Below are positions 53,036-62,280 of a stretch of DNA of 64,000 bases, in pieces. The notes under the pieces were generated by a model. It did no database searches, had not been told where the DNA came from, and saw nothing but the letters and a program-made list of their open reading frames with translations. Source of the stretch: Qipengyuania flavescens (GTDB lineage Bacteria; Pseudomonadota; Alphaproteobacteria; Sphingomonadales; Sphingomonadaceae); NCBI RefSeq assembly GCF_029688735.1, contig NZ_JARULD010000003.1, positions 62,001 through 126,000 of the forward strand, written 5' to 3'. A program made the position numbers and the translations under genes. Each line of letters starts with the position of its first letter. Position 1 is the stretch's first letter.

Positions 53036-53670
53036 TGGGCTGTCCTCCTTTTCGGTGGCAGCGCGATTTCGCTAATCTCGAGCAGGCGGCCCTGCTGGCG
53101 CACGCGTGCGGGCACCGACCTGATCCCGAACCTTTCCGTGAGTTTGCCACCCTGGTCGAAATAGAAGCGGCGCTGGCGAGCCTTCATCAGCTCGAGCGGC
53201 GCGCCCTTCACCAGGATCAGCTTCGCATTGGCGTCCTGCTTGAGCGCCCAGGCGAGCTGGTCGGGATCGTCGCCGTCGAGGAACAGGAGATCGGCGCGAA
53301 GGCCGACGCTGTCGAGCGGATTGACCCTCGTGCCAGCGGCATGGATCAGCTCGCCTTTTGCCCCGCGGATATCGGCAGCGAGCGTGATCGTCGGATCGAA
53401 TTGCCACCGCCGGGCTTCGCTGGCCCGGACGATCCCCGCGACGGGGTCGGGCCGGTTCACCCGCGCGATCGTGCGGCGCTTCAGGTCTTCATTGAGCCGC
53501 GCGGTCTCACCTGAACGTTCCATCTGCGTCAGGCGCGAATGGATCTGCTCGAGGAGGTCGCGTTCGATCACGGGAAACACCGTGCCGCGCTGGCCATAGT
53601 CGCGCGCCAGCACCTCGGCAGGGCAGAGCAGGACTGCAAGCAGGGCCGCAGGGAGGATGAGCTTGCTCAC
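53032..53670 (-). CDS. traW: TraW, F-type pilus assembly protein
   Basis: 212 residues: signal peptide (LLAVLLCPAEVLA), RDYGQRGTVFPVIERDLLEQI near the mature N-terminus, RRWQFDPTITLAADI and KLTERFGIRSVPARVRQQG near the C-terminus, all TraW hallmarks. Periplasmic partner of TrbC. Overlaps the signal peptidase gene and traU. Confidence 0.94.
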   Translation of the reverse strand: MSKLILPAALLAVLLCPAEVLARDYGQRGTVFPVIERDLLEQIHSRLTQMERSGETARLNEDLKRRTIARVNRPDPVAGIVRASEARRWQFDPTITLAADIRGAKGELIHAAGTRVNPLDSVGLRADLLFLDGDDPDQLAWALKQDANAKLILVKGAPLELMKARQRRFYFDQGGKLTERFGIRSVPARVRQQGRLLEISEIALPPKRRTAQ

Positions 53671-54188
53671 AGGATCGCCCTCCCGCTGCCGAGGATCTGG
53701 CCGCGGCAGACGAAACCGATCTCGGCGTAGCGGCTGTCGAGGCCGCGGGGATGGCTGGTCCCGGTGTAGAAGCAGCCGTCGGGGATCGGGCCTTCGGGGC
53801 CTTTGTGAAGCGCAATGCCGAGACGGGTCTCATCGAGCCGCGCGGCGATCTTGCGACCGTTGATGAAGACCTCGTGACCACGGTGGCTCACGACATCGCG
53901 CGGCACACCCAGCACCCGTTTGCCGAAGAGCTGCGCGCCTTTTCCGAAATGCATTTCGACGAGCCTGCTTGCGGGCGGCTCGAAGAAGATCAGGCTGCCG
54001 CGCTCGATCCGCGCGTGCTTGTCGAGCCAGAAGGCCCAGTTGGGCAAGCTCGGGCTGGCATTGATGAGGAAGGCATGGTCTTTGGCGAAGGCGTCGATTG
54101 CGCCCCATCCGAGTGGCAATAACACCAGCGCGGTCAGGACAAACGGCCGTTTGATCGTGCGGACGACGCGAGCGGCAAACTGCGTCAC
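53667..54188 (-). CDS. S26-family signal peptidase of the conjugation system
   Basis: 173 residues with one N-terminal helix (FVLTALVLLPLGWGAI), a serine-site motif SPSLPNWAFWL (about 46-56) and the lysine-site motif GKRVLGVPRDVVSHRG (about 89-104), plus the closing GTSHPRGLDSRYAEIGFV. It matches the TraF/LepB-like conjugative signal peptidases that process the pilin precursor. It overlaps trbI and traW by four bases. RP4-type systems call this TraF; it is not the F-plasmid TraF. Confidence 0.88.
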   Translation of the reverse strand: MTQFAARVVRTIKRPFVLTALVLLPLGWGAIDAFAKDHAFLINASPSLPNWAFWLDKHARIERGSLIFFEPPASRLVEMHFGKGAQLFGKRVLGVPRDVVSHRGHEVFINGRKIAARLDETRLGIALHKGPEGPIPDGCFYTGTSHPRGLDSRYAEIGFVCRGQILGSGRAIL

Positions 54189-54571
54189 TGATGGCCTCCC
54201 TGCTCAAGCTGGCGGGCGATCCGTGCGCGCAGTTCGTCGGTGGCATCGGGGGCATCGCCCGCGAGCACCGCTTCGCCGACCAGCACCACGCGGCCGTCGG
54301 TCCCCATTTCTGCAACGGCACGCTCGGACGCCTGGAGGAAGGCGAGCACGCGCGCCTGACTGGCTTCGGGATCCTGCTCTGCTCGCGCTTCGGCATCGAC
54401 GAAAGCCGCGATGGTTTCGCCAAGCCGGACGGTGACGATCTGCTGGCGCGGCTCGGACAGCGCGCGGCTGACCCAGGCCGTCCAGAGCAGCGCGGCCACG
54501 AGCGCGAGCACGCCAAGAATTCTGAGCAAAAGCGGGCGATTGAGGGATGGTAATCTGCGTGTGTCAGTCAC
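54185..54571 (-). CDS. trbI: TrbI, F-type transfer protein
   Basis: 128 residues, with one N-terminal helix (LLRILGVLALVAALLWTAWV) and a periplasmic part with IVTVRLGETIAAFVDAEA and RALSEPRQQ, as in TrbI_Ftype. An inner-membrane protein affecting pilus retraction/outgrowth in F. Overlaps its neighbours by 4-8 bases. Confidence 0.85.
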   Translation of the reverse strand: MTDTRRLPSLNRPLLLRILGVLALVAALLWTAWVSRALSEPRQQIVTVRLGETIAAFVDAEARAEQDPEASQARVLAFLQASERAVAEMGTDGRVVLVGEAVLAGDAPDATDELRARIARQLEQGGHQ

Positions 54572-54944
54572 GGTTTGTCTCCCGGGCCGGATGGTTGTCG
54601 AGATCGGCCGCGAGCCGCTTCAGGAAGCGCGGCATGCGAAACAGCGTCACCGCACCGGTCAGCACGAGGAAGCAGCTCTTGAGGTCCTGGCTGAACAGGC
54701 TGCGGCGCAACCCGTCGGCTTCGAGGTAGCGGTCCGACAGATTGGCGAGCTGGGTGAAGAGGCCGCCAAGGTCCCAGCCCGCAACGAACAGGAACAGCGC
54801 GAGCGGCAATCCCAGCACGATCAGCAGCGAAGTCGCGGCAAAGCGCGCGGTCTCGATGAGGACGAAGCAGGTCCCTTGCAGGAACGGCAGCAGGCTGCGG
54901 AGGTTTGCCGGAGGGGTCCGGCCGGCAAGATGCGAGACCATCAT
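54564..54944 (-). CDS. Small tra-operon membrane protein, unknown
   Basis: 126 residues with two hydrophobic stretches (about 26-60, FVLIETARFAATSLLIVLGL and ALFLFVAGWDLGGLF; and 90-104). ATGA overlap with traC. No F-plasmid counterpart is recognised in this place; its tight packing between traC and trbI implies a role in assembly of this transfer system. Confidence 0.7.
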   Translation of the reverse strand: MMVSHLAGRTPPANLRSLLPFLQGTCFVLIETARFAATSLLIVLGLPLALFLFVAGWDLGGLFTQLANLSDRYLEADGLRRSLFSQDLKSCFLVLTGAVTLFRMPRFLKRLAADLDNHPARETNRD

Positions 54945-57484
54945 TGTCCGCCTCCCGCTACGATCCGGATGGCATCGGCGAGGCTGTGCCCACGCCGCTC
55001 GCAGTCCTGGATCGCGGCATAGGTGTCGGGATCGGAGGAGTAGATCGTCGCCGAGAAGGGATCGAGCACGAGCCGGCCGACCGCCTCGGTCTCGGGACCC
55101 TTGATGAAGACCTCGCTGTACTCGGTCCCCGAACGCTTGAGGCTGCGGATCAGCGTCTCGGTGCGGTCGTCCATGTCGAGCCGCGCATTCGCCCTGAAAT
55201 CGGCGATCGTCTCGGCCTTCTGCTGGAGCACCAGCATCCAGTCGCTGTTTTCCAGGGCAGCGCGCGCGCCATCGGACTTGTAGTAGTCGTTCAAGGACTG
55301 GGTCGCGGTCGCGAGCGCGCCGCCGTACTTGCGCGCGGTGCGGGCATAGGTCTCGACGAACTCGCCCATCGACCCGCCCTTGAGCATGGCCCAGGCCTCG
55401 TCGATCAGCAGCAGTTTCTTGGTCGCTCGCGATGAGCGCGTCATTGCCTGGCTGGTCATGAACATGATCGCCGAAAGGACGACGCTGCGCAGTTCCTCGC
55501 GGGACGCGAGATCGCTCATCTCGAAGACGGTGAAATCATCGTCGAGCGCGAAGCTCGCCTTGCCTGCAAAGAACCCGCCATAGCTACCGCCGCGGCAGAA
55601 GGGCGCGATCGCGGTGGCGAGATCGCGGCCCGCCTCGCTTTCCGATCCATGGAGCGCGTGCGCGACATCGTCGACCGATGCACCGCTCCCCAGTGTCTCC
55701 CAGGTCGCAGTCACCGCCCGGTCAATCAGTCCGCGTTCGGTATCGCTCGGCGCGGTGCCGGGTCGCGCCATCTGGCCGATGATCGCCTTGATCATGGCAA
55801 AGCAGTCGAGGCGGTAATCCTCGTCTTCGTGCGCGCGGGCATCGTCGACCATCGAGAATGGGTTCAGGGAAAAGCCCGAGGCGAGCGTGAACTCGACGAA
55901 GCGTCCGCCCTGCAGTTTGACCGAATGCTCGAAGCTGCGCCCGTCGTCGATCACCACGACCTTGGCGCCCGCGCCGCGCAGGGCAGCGCAGAGCTCCTGC
56001 AGCAGCACCGACTTGCCCGAGCCCGACTTGCCGCAGATCGCGATATTGTGATTGCCGGCAGTGTTTTCGAACGGCGACCACCAGAAAGGCTGGCCGCGCC
56101 GACCGACGAGCAGGAGGTGCGGAATCACGCCGCCGAGATATTCTCCCTGCATCGGCGCGATATGCGCCGCCGTCGTCGAGAGCATGGTCTTGAGGCGTTT
56201 GAGCCGCGCCATATCATCGGCGAGGCCATCGGCAAGGCTCAGGGGAAAGGCAGCGACGAGGCCCTGCAGCTGGAGGAAGCGCTCGTCTGCCAAATCCCAG
56301 CCCGCTGCCTTGTAGATCGCCTTGATGATGCGTTCGTGCGCGTCGCCCTGGCCGAGCGGCGAGATGCTGGTGAGCCCGTAGAACAGCTTCACGAGCTTCT
56401 TGCCGGCCTGGAGTTCTGCCTGAACGTGGCGCCATTCTGCCGACTGTTCGGCGAGTTTGGGGAGAAAGCGCGCGCTCTTGGTCTGGCTGAGGCTGGTTGT
56501 GCGCATGAACTTGAAGCCCGCGCGCGCCGATGCGGCTTCCTGGTCGGGGTAGACGAGGCACAGCATGGTTGCCGTCGGACAGGGGAAGCGCAGCTTGTCG
56601 GTGAACATGTCGCCGATGAGCCGCGCGCATTCCCAGGGCGCCCAGCGCTCAGGGGTAGAGCGCACGGCATAGTGGCGCACGTCGAAATGGTCGGGATAGC
56701 ATTCGCCGACTTCGGGATTGCCCTCCTCGTCGCGGCCCGTCTCGCGGAAGCGCTCGGTCCTGAGGATCAGGCGATCGTCGCCGACCTCGAGTTCGATGTC
56801 GCGGCGGATCGCCTGGACATCGAGCGTATCGTGCGGGTTCCACGCATGGATGTCGGTCTCGTGCGCGGTGGTCGGCGAGGTAAGCTCGTCGATGAGCGCC
56901 AGCAGCCCGCCCGGGCGCAGCTCTTGCGCGAAGAGGCCGAGCGAATGGAGCATGCCCATCAGCCCTTCGCGGCATTCGGAGAGTTCGGCATCGGTTACGC
57001 TGCCGGGCACCGGCACACCGAGCGAGACGATCAGCCGGACGTTGCGGGCGTGGAAGGGCGCATGCGCCGAGCCCGAAGTCCAGACGAGATCGTAAAGGCG
57101 CCTGGTGCGCGCCCTGGCGATCGCCTCGTAGATGCCGCCCTGCTCGTAGCGCGGAGCGAACCAGGGGCCGACCACGCTGCCGATCCGCGGGGATGCGAAG
57201 TTCAGGACCTGGAGGCAGGCACCCTGCGGCAGGCCTTCGGAGAAGAACTGGCCGAGGATCTCGCCGGTCCGTTCGTCGGCACCGATCAGCGGGGTGACTT
57301 CGAGCACGAAGCCTTTCGAGCGGGCGTTGCGGTAGAGCTTCGCCCCCTCGTCATAGACCCGGTAGGGCAGCCAGTCCGAAAGCATGTCGAGCCCGAAATG
57401 CGCCTGCGGCTTCTCAGGCCGAGCCGTGTCGGCAAACAGGCCTCGCGAGAGTGCGTCGCGCGCGGCAGCAAGGGATAGCGTCAC
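54941..57484 (-). CDS. traC: TraC, VirB4-like ATPase of the F-type secretion system
   Basis: 847 residues starting at GTG within the traV stop. Walker A CGKSGSGKSVLLQEL (about 487-501) and Walker B KKLLLIDEAWAMLKGGSMG (about 692-710). The N-terminal TraC domain has LSDWLPYRVYDEGAKLYRN. Cytoplasmic hexameric ATPase powering pilus assembly. Full family length (F TraC about 875). Confidence 0.96.
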   Translation of the reverse strand: MTLSLAAARDALSRGLFADTARPEKPQAHFGLDMLSDWLPYRVYDEGAKLYRNARSKGFVLEVTPLIGADERTGEILGQFFSEGLPQGACLQVLNFASPRIGSVVGPWFAPRYEQGGIYEAIARARTRRLYDLVWTSGSAHAPFHARNVRLIVSLGVPVPGSVTDAELSECREGLMGMLHSLGLFAQELRPGGLLALIDELTSPTTAHETDIHAWNPHDTLDVQAIRRDIELEVGDDRLILRTERFRETGRDEEGNPEVGECYPDHFDVRHYAVRSTPERWAPWECARLIGDMFTDKLRFPCPTATMLCLVYPDQEAASARAGFKFMRTTSLSQTKSARFLPKLAEQSAEWRHVQAELQAGKKLVKLFYGLTSISPLGQGDAHERIIKAIYKAAGWDLADERFLQLQGLVAAFPLSLADGLADDMARLKRLKTMLSTTAAHIAPMQGEYLGGVIPHLLLVGRRGQPFWWSPFENTAGNHNIAICGKSGSGKSVLLQELCAALRGAGAKVVVIDDGRSFEHSVKLQGGRFVEFTLASGFSLNPFSMVDDARAHEDEDYRLDCFAMIKAIIGQMARPGTAPSDTERGLIDRAVTATWETLGSGASVDDVAHALHGSESEAGRDLATAIAPFCRGGSYGGFFAGKASFALDDDFTVFEMSDLASREELRSVVLSAIMFMTSQAMTRSSRATKKLLLIDEAWAMLKGGSMGEFVETYARTARKYGGALATATQSLNDYYKSDGARAALENSDWMLVLQQKAETIADFRANARLDMDDRTETLIRSLKRSGTEYSEVFIKGPETEAVGRLVLDPFSATIYSSDPDTYAAIQDCERRGHSLADAIRIVAGGGQ

Positions 57485-58053
57485 CGGCTCTCTCCTTCGG
57501 TCATGTCAGGGTGGGGGACCGGCTCGCGGGGAGGGGGAAACGAGCCAGGTCCCCCGGGTTCCGGCGCGTCAGCGCCGGGCATCGCCGGAACGGGCTGCGA
57601 GGGGATGAACAGCTGTTCCGGCAATGTGTCTGTTGGTTGGAAATCGGGTGTGGGGTTGACCTCGCGTGTCGCGGCAATAGTCGATGCCAGCGAGCGCAGG
57701 ACTTCGCGGCGGCCCTGCGGCGCGCGCCAGCCTGTCCCTGCCTGTTCGGGCAGCGTCAGGTGAACGACGCGCGCCTCATGGTCGCGGCCCGCCGCGTCAC
57801 GGTAGGGCGTCAACACGATCTGCAGGCGGCGAACCGCTTCGCCTGTCGGGGTCACCGTCCGATGCGCGCCAGACGTGTCGGCCTTCTCGATGCCGGTCGC
57901 CCCGGCATCGATCGTGGAGGTCGGCGCACAGGTCCCTTCGGGAGCACGGCAGGCAAAGCTGCCTTTCACATTGCCGCCAAGGCTGGCGCAGCCACTGGCC
58001 AAGAGGAGCGGCGCAGCGAGCACCACGGCGCGAAGGATCGGAAGCCGGCTCAT
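57481..58053 (-). CDS. traV: TraV, outer-membrane lipoprotein of the secretion channel
   Basis: 190 residues from the ATG overlapping dsbC. Lipobox LLLASGCASLGGNVKGSFAC (Cys 22), followed by the second conserved Cys pair (CRAPEGTC), typical TraV. The C-terminal half is Pro-rich (PGGPGSFPPPREPVPHPD). Forms the outer-membrane core with TraK and TraB. Confidence 0.92.
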   Translation of the reverse strand: MSRLPILRAVVLAAPLLLASGCASLGGNVKGSFACRAPEGTCAPTSTIDAGATGIEKADTSGAHRTVTPTGEAVRRLQIVLTPYRDAAGRDHEARVVHLTLPEQAGTGWRAPQGRREVLRSLASTIAATREVNPTPDFQPTDTLPEQLFIPSQPVPAMPGADAPEPGGPGSFPPPREPVPHPDMTEGESR

Positions 58054-58922
58054 TGCGCCACTCCCTTGCCTTCGGCGACGAAGCGGCGGATCGCCGCGGC
58101 ATCGCGGTAGCCATGGAGCACCGCCCCATCGCGGGCGCGCACGATGACCGGAGTTCCGGCAAACCCGTTGGCCTTTGCGAAGGCTTCGTTGGCATCGAGT
58201 GCCTTGGCGTCCTTGCAGGTCTTGGCACTCGCCGGAGCCTGGCCGGCGTAGGCCGCATGGAGCGCCTTTGCCGGATCCTTGGCACACAGCACGGCCTCGG
58301 AAATCTTGCGGCTCGCCGCGCCAAAGATCGAGATCGGTCGCTCTTCGACATGGACCTTGGCCTTGGCGAGTTCAGCGGTCAGGCGTTGGCAGTAGCCGCA
58401 CTGGAAATCCGAGAAGACGACCAGGCGTTCGCCCTTGGGGTTGCCCCAGTGGATCGCGCCGGCAACCGGAAGCGACGAGAGGTCGACATGGCTGGCGGCC
58501 GCCTGGACAGGCGCTTCGTCGCGTCCCGCCGGCGCATCGCTGGCTACGCGTGCCGCACCGGCCGTGAGCAGGTCGGGATTGAGTTCGAGCAGGCGGGCGG
58601 CGGTCACGTCGCGCCGCTCTTCCATGTCGTAGAGACGGCCCACGAAGAGATAGCGGGCGGTCTCGTCGATGTAGAACAGCGTGTCGCCCGAGACGACTTC
58701 GCACCAGGGGCCCAGCGTGTCGCAGCTGATCGCATCGATCGGGGTCTTGGGCAGCCGCAGTTTCAGTGCCTGCGCGACATCGCTCGCCATGCCCGCAGCG
58801 CTCGCAGGCATCGCAGTGACGGCAGAGACGCCGAGCGTCAGCACGGCGGCGGCGCTCGAGAGGGCAAGGGCAAGGTGGGCGGCGCGGGCCTTCAGGCTTG
58901 GCGGCGAGTCATTGTAGATCAT
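58050..58922 (-). CDS. dsbC: DsbC-like disulfide isomerase of the tra operon
   Basis: 290 residues: signal anchor (about 12-40), a DsbC-type N-terminal dimerisation part (VSGDTLFYIDETARYLFVGR) and a thioredoxin fold with the active site FSDFQCGYCQRL (about C173-C176) and the cis-Pro loop NGFAGTPVIVRA. It isomerises disulfides in the Cys-rich TraU, TraN and TraH proteins. Occupies the place of trbB/traP-like genes between traB and traV. Confidence 0.92.
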   Translation of the reverse strand: MIYNDSPPSLKARAAHLALALSSAAAVLTLGVSAVTAMPASAAGMASDVAQALKLRLPKTPIDAISCDTLGPWCEVVSGDTLFYIDETARYLFVGRLYDMEERRDVTAARLLELNPDLLTAGAARVASDAPAGRDEAPVQAAASHVDLSSLPVAGAIHWGNPKGERLVVFSDFQCGYCQRLTAELAKAKVHVEERPISIFGAASRKISEAVLCAKDPAKALHAAYAGQAPASAKTCKDAKALDANEAFAKANGFAGTPVIVRARDGAVLHGYRDAAAIRRFVAEGKGVAQ

Positions 58923-60235
58923 TTGGAGGGGCTCCTGACGTGGACGCCGTCGAGAAAGACGATCTCGACCTCGATGCCGGTCGGCATCTCGACGACGGGT
59001 TGGTATTGTTCGGCGCGTTCGATGAGGTATCGGCTGACGGTGTCGGCGGCTTCGCCGGCACCCTGGCCAAAGCCACCGGCGAGGATGTCGGTCGGCGACA
59101 GCGCCTCGCGCTGACCGTTGGCGCCGACCTGGCCGGTGAAGATGCCGTTGGCGTTGGCGGAAAATCCGCGCCCGAAGCCGCCAACGATCCCGGCCAGCAG
59201 CGCTTGGCTGACAAGGCTGCCTTCGCGGCTGACCACGCGGCCACGCACACCCGACTTTCCGGCAAAGGAGATGAACCCCTTGACCTCGCTGACCGCGAAG
59301 CGGCCACCGGGCTGCGCGCAGGTCATGCGCACCAGCTTGACGTAGACCTTCTCGGCCGAGAGATCGCCGCGCGCCGCGCCATTGACGAGGCAGCCGGTAA
59401 TGTCGGTGGTGAGCAGTTTGTTGCCGCGCATGACCGAGCGGGCCGGTCCGGTGATCCGGAGCACCACGGGAAGCGGATCGCTCTGGCTGGCAACGCCGGT
59501 CGAGGCGTCGACGCCCACGATGACCGTTGCCGGTGCGTAGCTGTTAGGCGGCAGGTAATCGCGGCTCGCTTCGAGCAGCAAGGCTGGCGCAGTCTCTGCC
59601 GCACGCGGCTTGCCGTCCTTGCCCGTCTCCGCGCCGAAACTCATCAGGTTGAGCTGCCCGCCCTGCGCCTCTGGCCCTCCTTGCGGTGGCTGGACAGCCC
59701 CGCCGGTGCCGACGCCGGGACCATAGGCCGGTGGTGGCGGCAGCGGCGGCGCGGCGGCCGGCACCTTCGCAGCGTCGCTAAGCTGTGACCGCAGATTAGC
59801 GTTCTCGGCCGAGATCGCGTCGATCGCCGCCTGGCCGTCGGAGCGCATCTGGGCGTTCTCGCTGCGCAGGGCTTCGAGCTCCTGCTCGATTTCGGGGCGC
59901 GGCAGCTGGGCTTGCTGCAGATCCTTGATCGCGCGGCCCTGTGCATCGAGCCGGTTACCGTAGCTAGCGACGAACTCGCGCTGCGAGAGGTTGCGATTGA
60001 CGAGGCCGCCGGTGTCGATCGTCGCCGCACCATTGGCATCACTGCCGTCCTCGCCGCCATCGCTGCCAAAGATGAACATCCCGCCGCCGATGAGCGCGAT
60101 GGCCCCGATCCCGGCGAGCAGCATCTTCTGGCGCTGCGCGATCTGCGAATTGAGGTTGCGCCGTCCGCTTTCGCGCGCTTCCGGCGAGCCCGGCAGGGGC
60201 CTCTTTTCGGCGTCCTTCTGTGTTGCCTCGGCCAT
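58919..60235 (-). CDS. traB: TraB, VirB10-like scaffold protein
   Basis: 438 residues: short cytoplasmic segment, helix (KMLLAGIGAIALIGGGMFIF, about 37-56), a coiled coil (about 105-155, EQELEALRSENAQMRS), a Pro-rich spanner (PAAAPPLPPPPAYGPG) and the C-terminal TrbI/VirB10 domain (PPNSYAPATVIVGVDASTGV, AGIVGGFGRGFSANANG, TGIEVEIVFLDGVHV). It spans both membranes and transmits ATPase energy to the outer core. Confidence 0.95.
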   Translation of the reverse strand: MAEATQKDAEKRPLPGSPEARESGRRNLNSQIAQRQKMLLAGIGAIALIGGGMFIFGSDGGEDGSDANGAATIDTGGLVNRNLSQREFVASYGNRLDAQGRAIKDLQQAQLPRPEIEQELEALRSENAQMRSDGQAAIDAISAENANLRSQLSDAAKVPAAAPPLPPPPAYGPGVGTGGAVQPPQGGPEAQGGQLNLMSFGAETGKDGKPRAAETAPALLLEASRDYLPPNSYAPATVIVGVDASTGVASQSDPLPVVLRITGPARSVMRGNKLLTTDITGCLVNGAARGDLSAEKVYVKLVRMTCAQPGGRFAVSEVKGFISFAGKSGVRGRVVSREGSLVSQALLAGIVGGFGRGFSANANGIFTGQVGANGQREALSPTDILAGGFGQGAGEAADTVSRYLIERAEQYQPVVEMPTGIEVEIVFLDGVHVRSPSK

Positions 60236-61050
60236 CAGTCGAGCCCTCCCTTGGCAAAGACAAGGAAGGCACTGGTCGCTTCACCGGGAGCGAGTGCATC
60301 GCGGCCATAGGCAAAGGCGATCGCGCCTGCGGGACCCTCACGCTCGGAGCCAAGCGCAAGGCTATCTTGGCCGAGGTTGCGTACGAGGAAGCGCTTTCCG
60401 GTAAGTTCATCGCCCTGGTATTCGACGACCAGCTGGACCTCGATCCCGCCGGTACGGCGCGGAGCCGAAAGTTCGGCGCGAGCGGTGAACCCGGGCAGGA
60501 CGGCATCGCTCGCCATCGCCTCGATCAGGCGGATCGCGGCGTCCTCGGGTCCGGTCTCGGTCTCCCATTCGGTAGCCGCTGCTTTTGCGAGCGCGGGATT
60601 GGTGATGAAAAGCTGGGTCGCTTCCTCGCCGCCAAGGCGGCAGGCGAATTTGTAGACGTAGCCCGCCTTGCTGGTGGCGAAGAAGCTGACCCGGGCGGCG
60701 GCAAATTGCGGGGGCACGGAGATATAGATGTCTCCGCGCACCGGCTCGTGCGTCACCTGGAAGTCGTTGTAGGGAAAGCCGCTCGCGATCTTCGAGACAT
60801 TGGCAAAGCCGTCATCGATGAGCGCAATCCGGGTGAGTTCGCCGCGTGCGAGTTCGCAGTCGATGGTCGCGTTGTCGGCGGCCTCGACGAACTGGTCGGC
60901 ATGCGCAGGGATAGGGGCGAGCGCGAAGGCGAGTACGGCGAGGCCGGTCAGCTTGATTCCGGGATCGGGGCGCCTTGTCGCGCCGATCGCGAACCAGGCA
61001 AGGCCGGTTCCGGCAAGCGCGGCAGCGAGGGGAGATGGGAGAAGGCTCAT
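60235..61050 (-). CDS. traK: TraK, secretin-like core protein
   Basis: 271 residues with a signal peptide (AVLAFALAPIPAHA, around 33-50), VAAVDNATI-like ADNATIDCELARGELTRI, then EVTHEPVRGDIYISVPPQF-type region (FQVTHEPVRGDIYI) and a C-terminal beta-rich part with VVEYQGDELTGKRFLVRN. VirB9-like outer-membrane core subunit that binds TraV and TraB. The first 30 residues form an extra hydrophobic extension; an internal start is possible. Confidence 0.93.
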   Translation of the reverse strand: MSLLPSPLAAALAGTGLAWFAIGATRRPDPGIKLTGLAVLAFALAPIPAHADQFVEAADNATIDCELARGELTRIALIDDGFANVSKIASGFPYNDFQVTHEPVRGDIYISVPPQFAAARVSFFATSKAGYVYKFACRLGGEEATQLFITNPALAKAAATEWETETGPEDAAIRLIEAMASDAVLPGFTARAELSAPRRTGGIEVQLVVEYQGDELTGKRFLVRNLGQDSLALGSEREGPAGAIAFAYGRDALAPGEATSAFLVFAKGGLD

Positions 61051-61616
61051 TGGCCGGGTTCCTCCTTGTCGGTGGGAAGTTGCTCGAAGCCGGCGAGCGC
61101 GAGGCTGAGGCCACGCTTCGACCAGCGGAAACGGAAGGAGCGCCGCTGGCTCGCGATCACCTGCGCGCCGACAAAGGTCTTGAGCGTGCCGGTGACGGTC
61201 GAGGTCAGAGCCTTGGGATCGACGTGCATTTCTGCGATCACGAAGGCCTGGCTGATGTCCGAGCCGCGCTGTTCCTCGACGATCCGGACGAGCTCGGCCT
61301 TGAGGCGGCCGTGCGCGGCGGGATCGGCGAGCTTCAGGATGTTCGCCATCCAGTAGTCGAGGCTTTCCGGTGCCCGGTTGAGGAGCATCAGCGCCGTGTC
61401 GCGGGTGACGAGCTCGAGATAGGGCGCGTCGATCCCGCCGCTCGAGACGGTGATCCGCTCGGCGGTAATCGGCACCAGCACGACCTGCTCATCGCGGGTC
61501 ACCGCGGCGCCGAGGCTGACCAGCGTGGTGAGGCCAAGGACACCTGCCAGCACGGCAAAGCGGTTGCGTTGCCGCAGGTAGGTCTGCGCCTGTTCGTGCG
61601 CGAATTCTGCTCGCAT
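61047..61616 (-). CDS. traE: TraE, VirB8-like protein
   Basis: 189 residues with one helix (NRFAVLAGVLGLTTLVSLGA, about 18-37) and the periplasmic TraE domain (RITVSSGGIDAPYLELVTRD, VDPKALTSTVTGTLKTFVGA). Inner-membrane assembly platform subunit. ATGA overlap with traK. Confidence 0.94.
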   Translation of the reverse strand: MRAEFAHEQAQTYLRQRNRFAVLAGVLGLTTLVSLGAAVTRDEQVVLVPITAERITVSSGGIDAPYLELVTRDTALMLLNRAPESLDYWMANILKLADPAAHGRLKAELVRIVEEQRGSDISQAFVIAEMHVDPKALTSTVTGTLKTFVGAQVIASQRRSFRFRWSKRGLSLALAGFEQLPTDKEEPGQ

Positions 61617-61628
61617 GGTTCGCCTCCC

Positions 61629-61916
61629 TCAGCCCGCCAACAGGCGGCAGTGGGAGGGCGGCGTGGCCTTCAACCCGAGAAAGCTCCCGGGCAGGTACCA
61701 GTACGCAGCATGCACCAGTGCCGAACCGGCGCCGCGTGCCTTTGCCTTCCGCAAGGCAAGCCAGGCCCCGGCGGCCAGGCCGATACCGATGAAGATATGC
61801 TGCGCGAGAATGCCCCAGGCGAAGGGAATAAGGATCCCTGCAAACTCGTCGATGGTCCAGAAGCCGATGAGCTCCGGGTCGTCGAGCCGCCGTGGAACGA
61901 GGTACCTGTCGGCCAT
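61629..61916 (-). CDS. traL: TraL, small inner-membrane protein (VirB3-like)
   Basis: 95 residues: RYLVPRRLDDPELIGFWTID at the N-terminus, two helices (about 28-60) and a conserved end WYLPGSFLGLKATPPSHCR. Family length matches F TraL (about 91). Pilus biogenesis. 12 bases before traE. Confidence 0.93.
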   Translation of the reverse strand: MADRYLVPRRLDDPELIGFWTIDEFAGILIPFAWGILAQHIFIGIGLAAGAWLALRKAKARGAGSALVHAAYWYLPGSFLGLKATPPSHCRLLAG

Positions 61917-61947
61917 GCCGCCCTCCTGTCGTGACCGGATCCGCTGA

Positions 61948-62280
61948 TCAGATGACCGCGGTCACGACCGAGGTGACGATCGGAACGCCGGTGCCGACAC
62001 CGATGCCGACGCCGACCGGCACCGCGACCTGGCCGAGCGAGAAACGCCCGGAGGCGAGACCGATCAGGCCGCCCGCAAGGCTGAGCACAGTGATGATCTT
62101 GCCGCCCGAACCTTCGAGGAAGTCGGTGAACTTGGTCAACGCGGGATCGAAGGTGGTATCGGCCCCGGCAAAGGCGGCACCGGCGCAGGCCAGCGCCACG
62201 CAGGCGGGAAGAATGTAGTCGCGGCCGCGAGCCCCGTTGGGCGAGCGCTGCTGGACCGGAAGGGCAGTCTTGGTGGTCAT
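61948..62280 (-). CDS. traA: TraA-like pilin precursor
   Basis: 110 residues: N-terminal leader with charged start and helix (ILPACVALACAGAAFA-GA, about 23-40), then a mature part of about 70 residues with two helices (FTDFLEGSGGKIITVLSLAG, VAVPVGVGIGVGTGVPIVTS). The expected cut after AFA gives a typical F-type pilin of about 70 residues, presumably made by the S26 peptidase encoded in the operon. First gene of the operon, so the tra promoter lies just upstream. Confidence 0.85.
   Translation of the reverse strand: MTTKTALPVQQRSPNGARGRDYILPACVALACAGAAFAGADTTFDPALTKFTDFLEGSGGKIITVLSLAGGLIGLASGRFSLGQVAVPVGVGIGVGTGVPIVTSVVTAVI

Noticed and set aside
55649..57478. 609-codon plus-strand frame opposite traC
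   Set aside because: Antisense shadow of the traC ATPase; no recognisable motifs.
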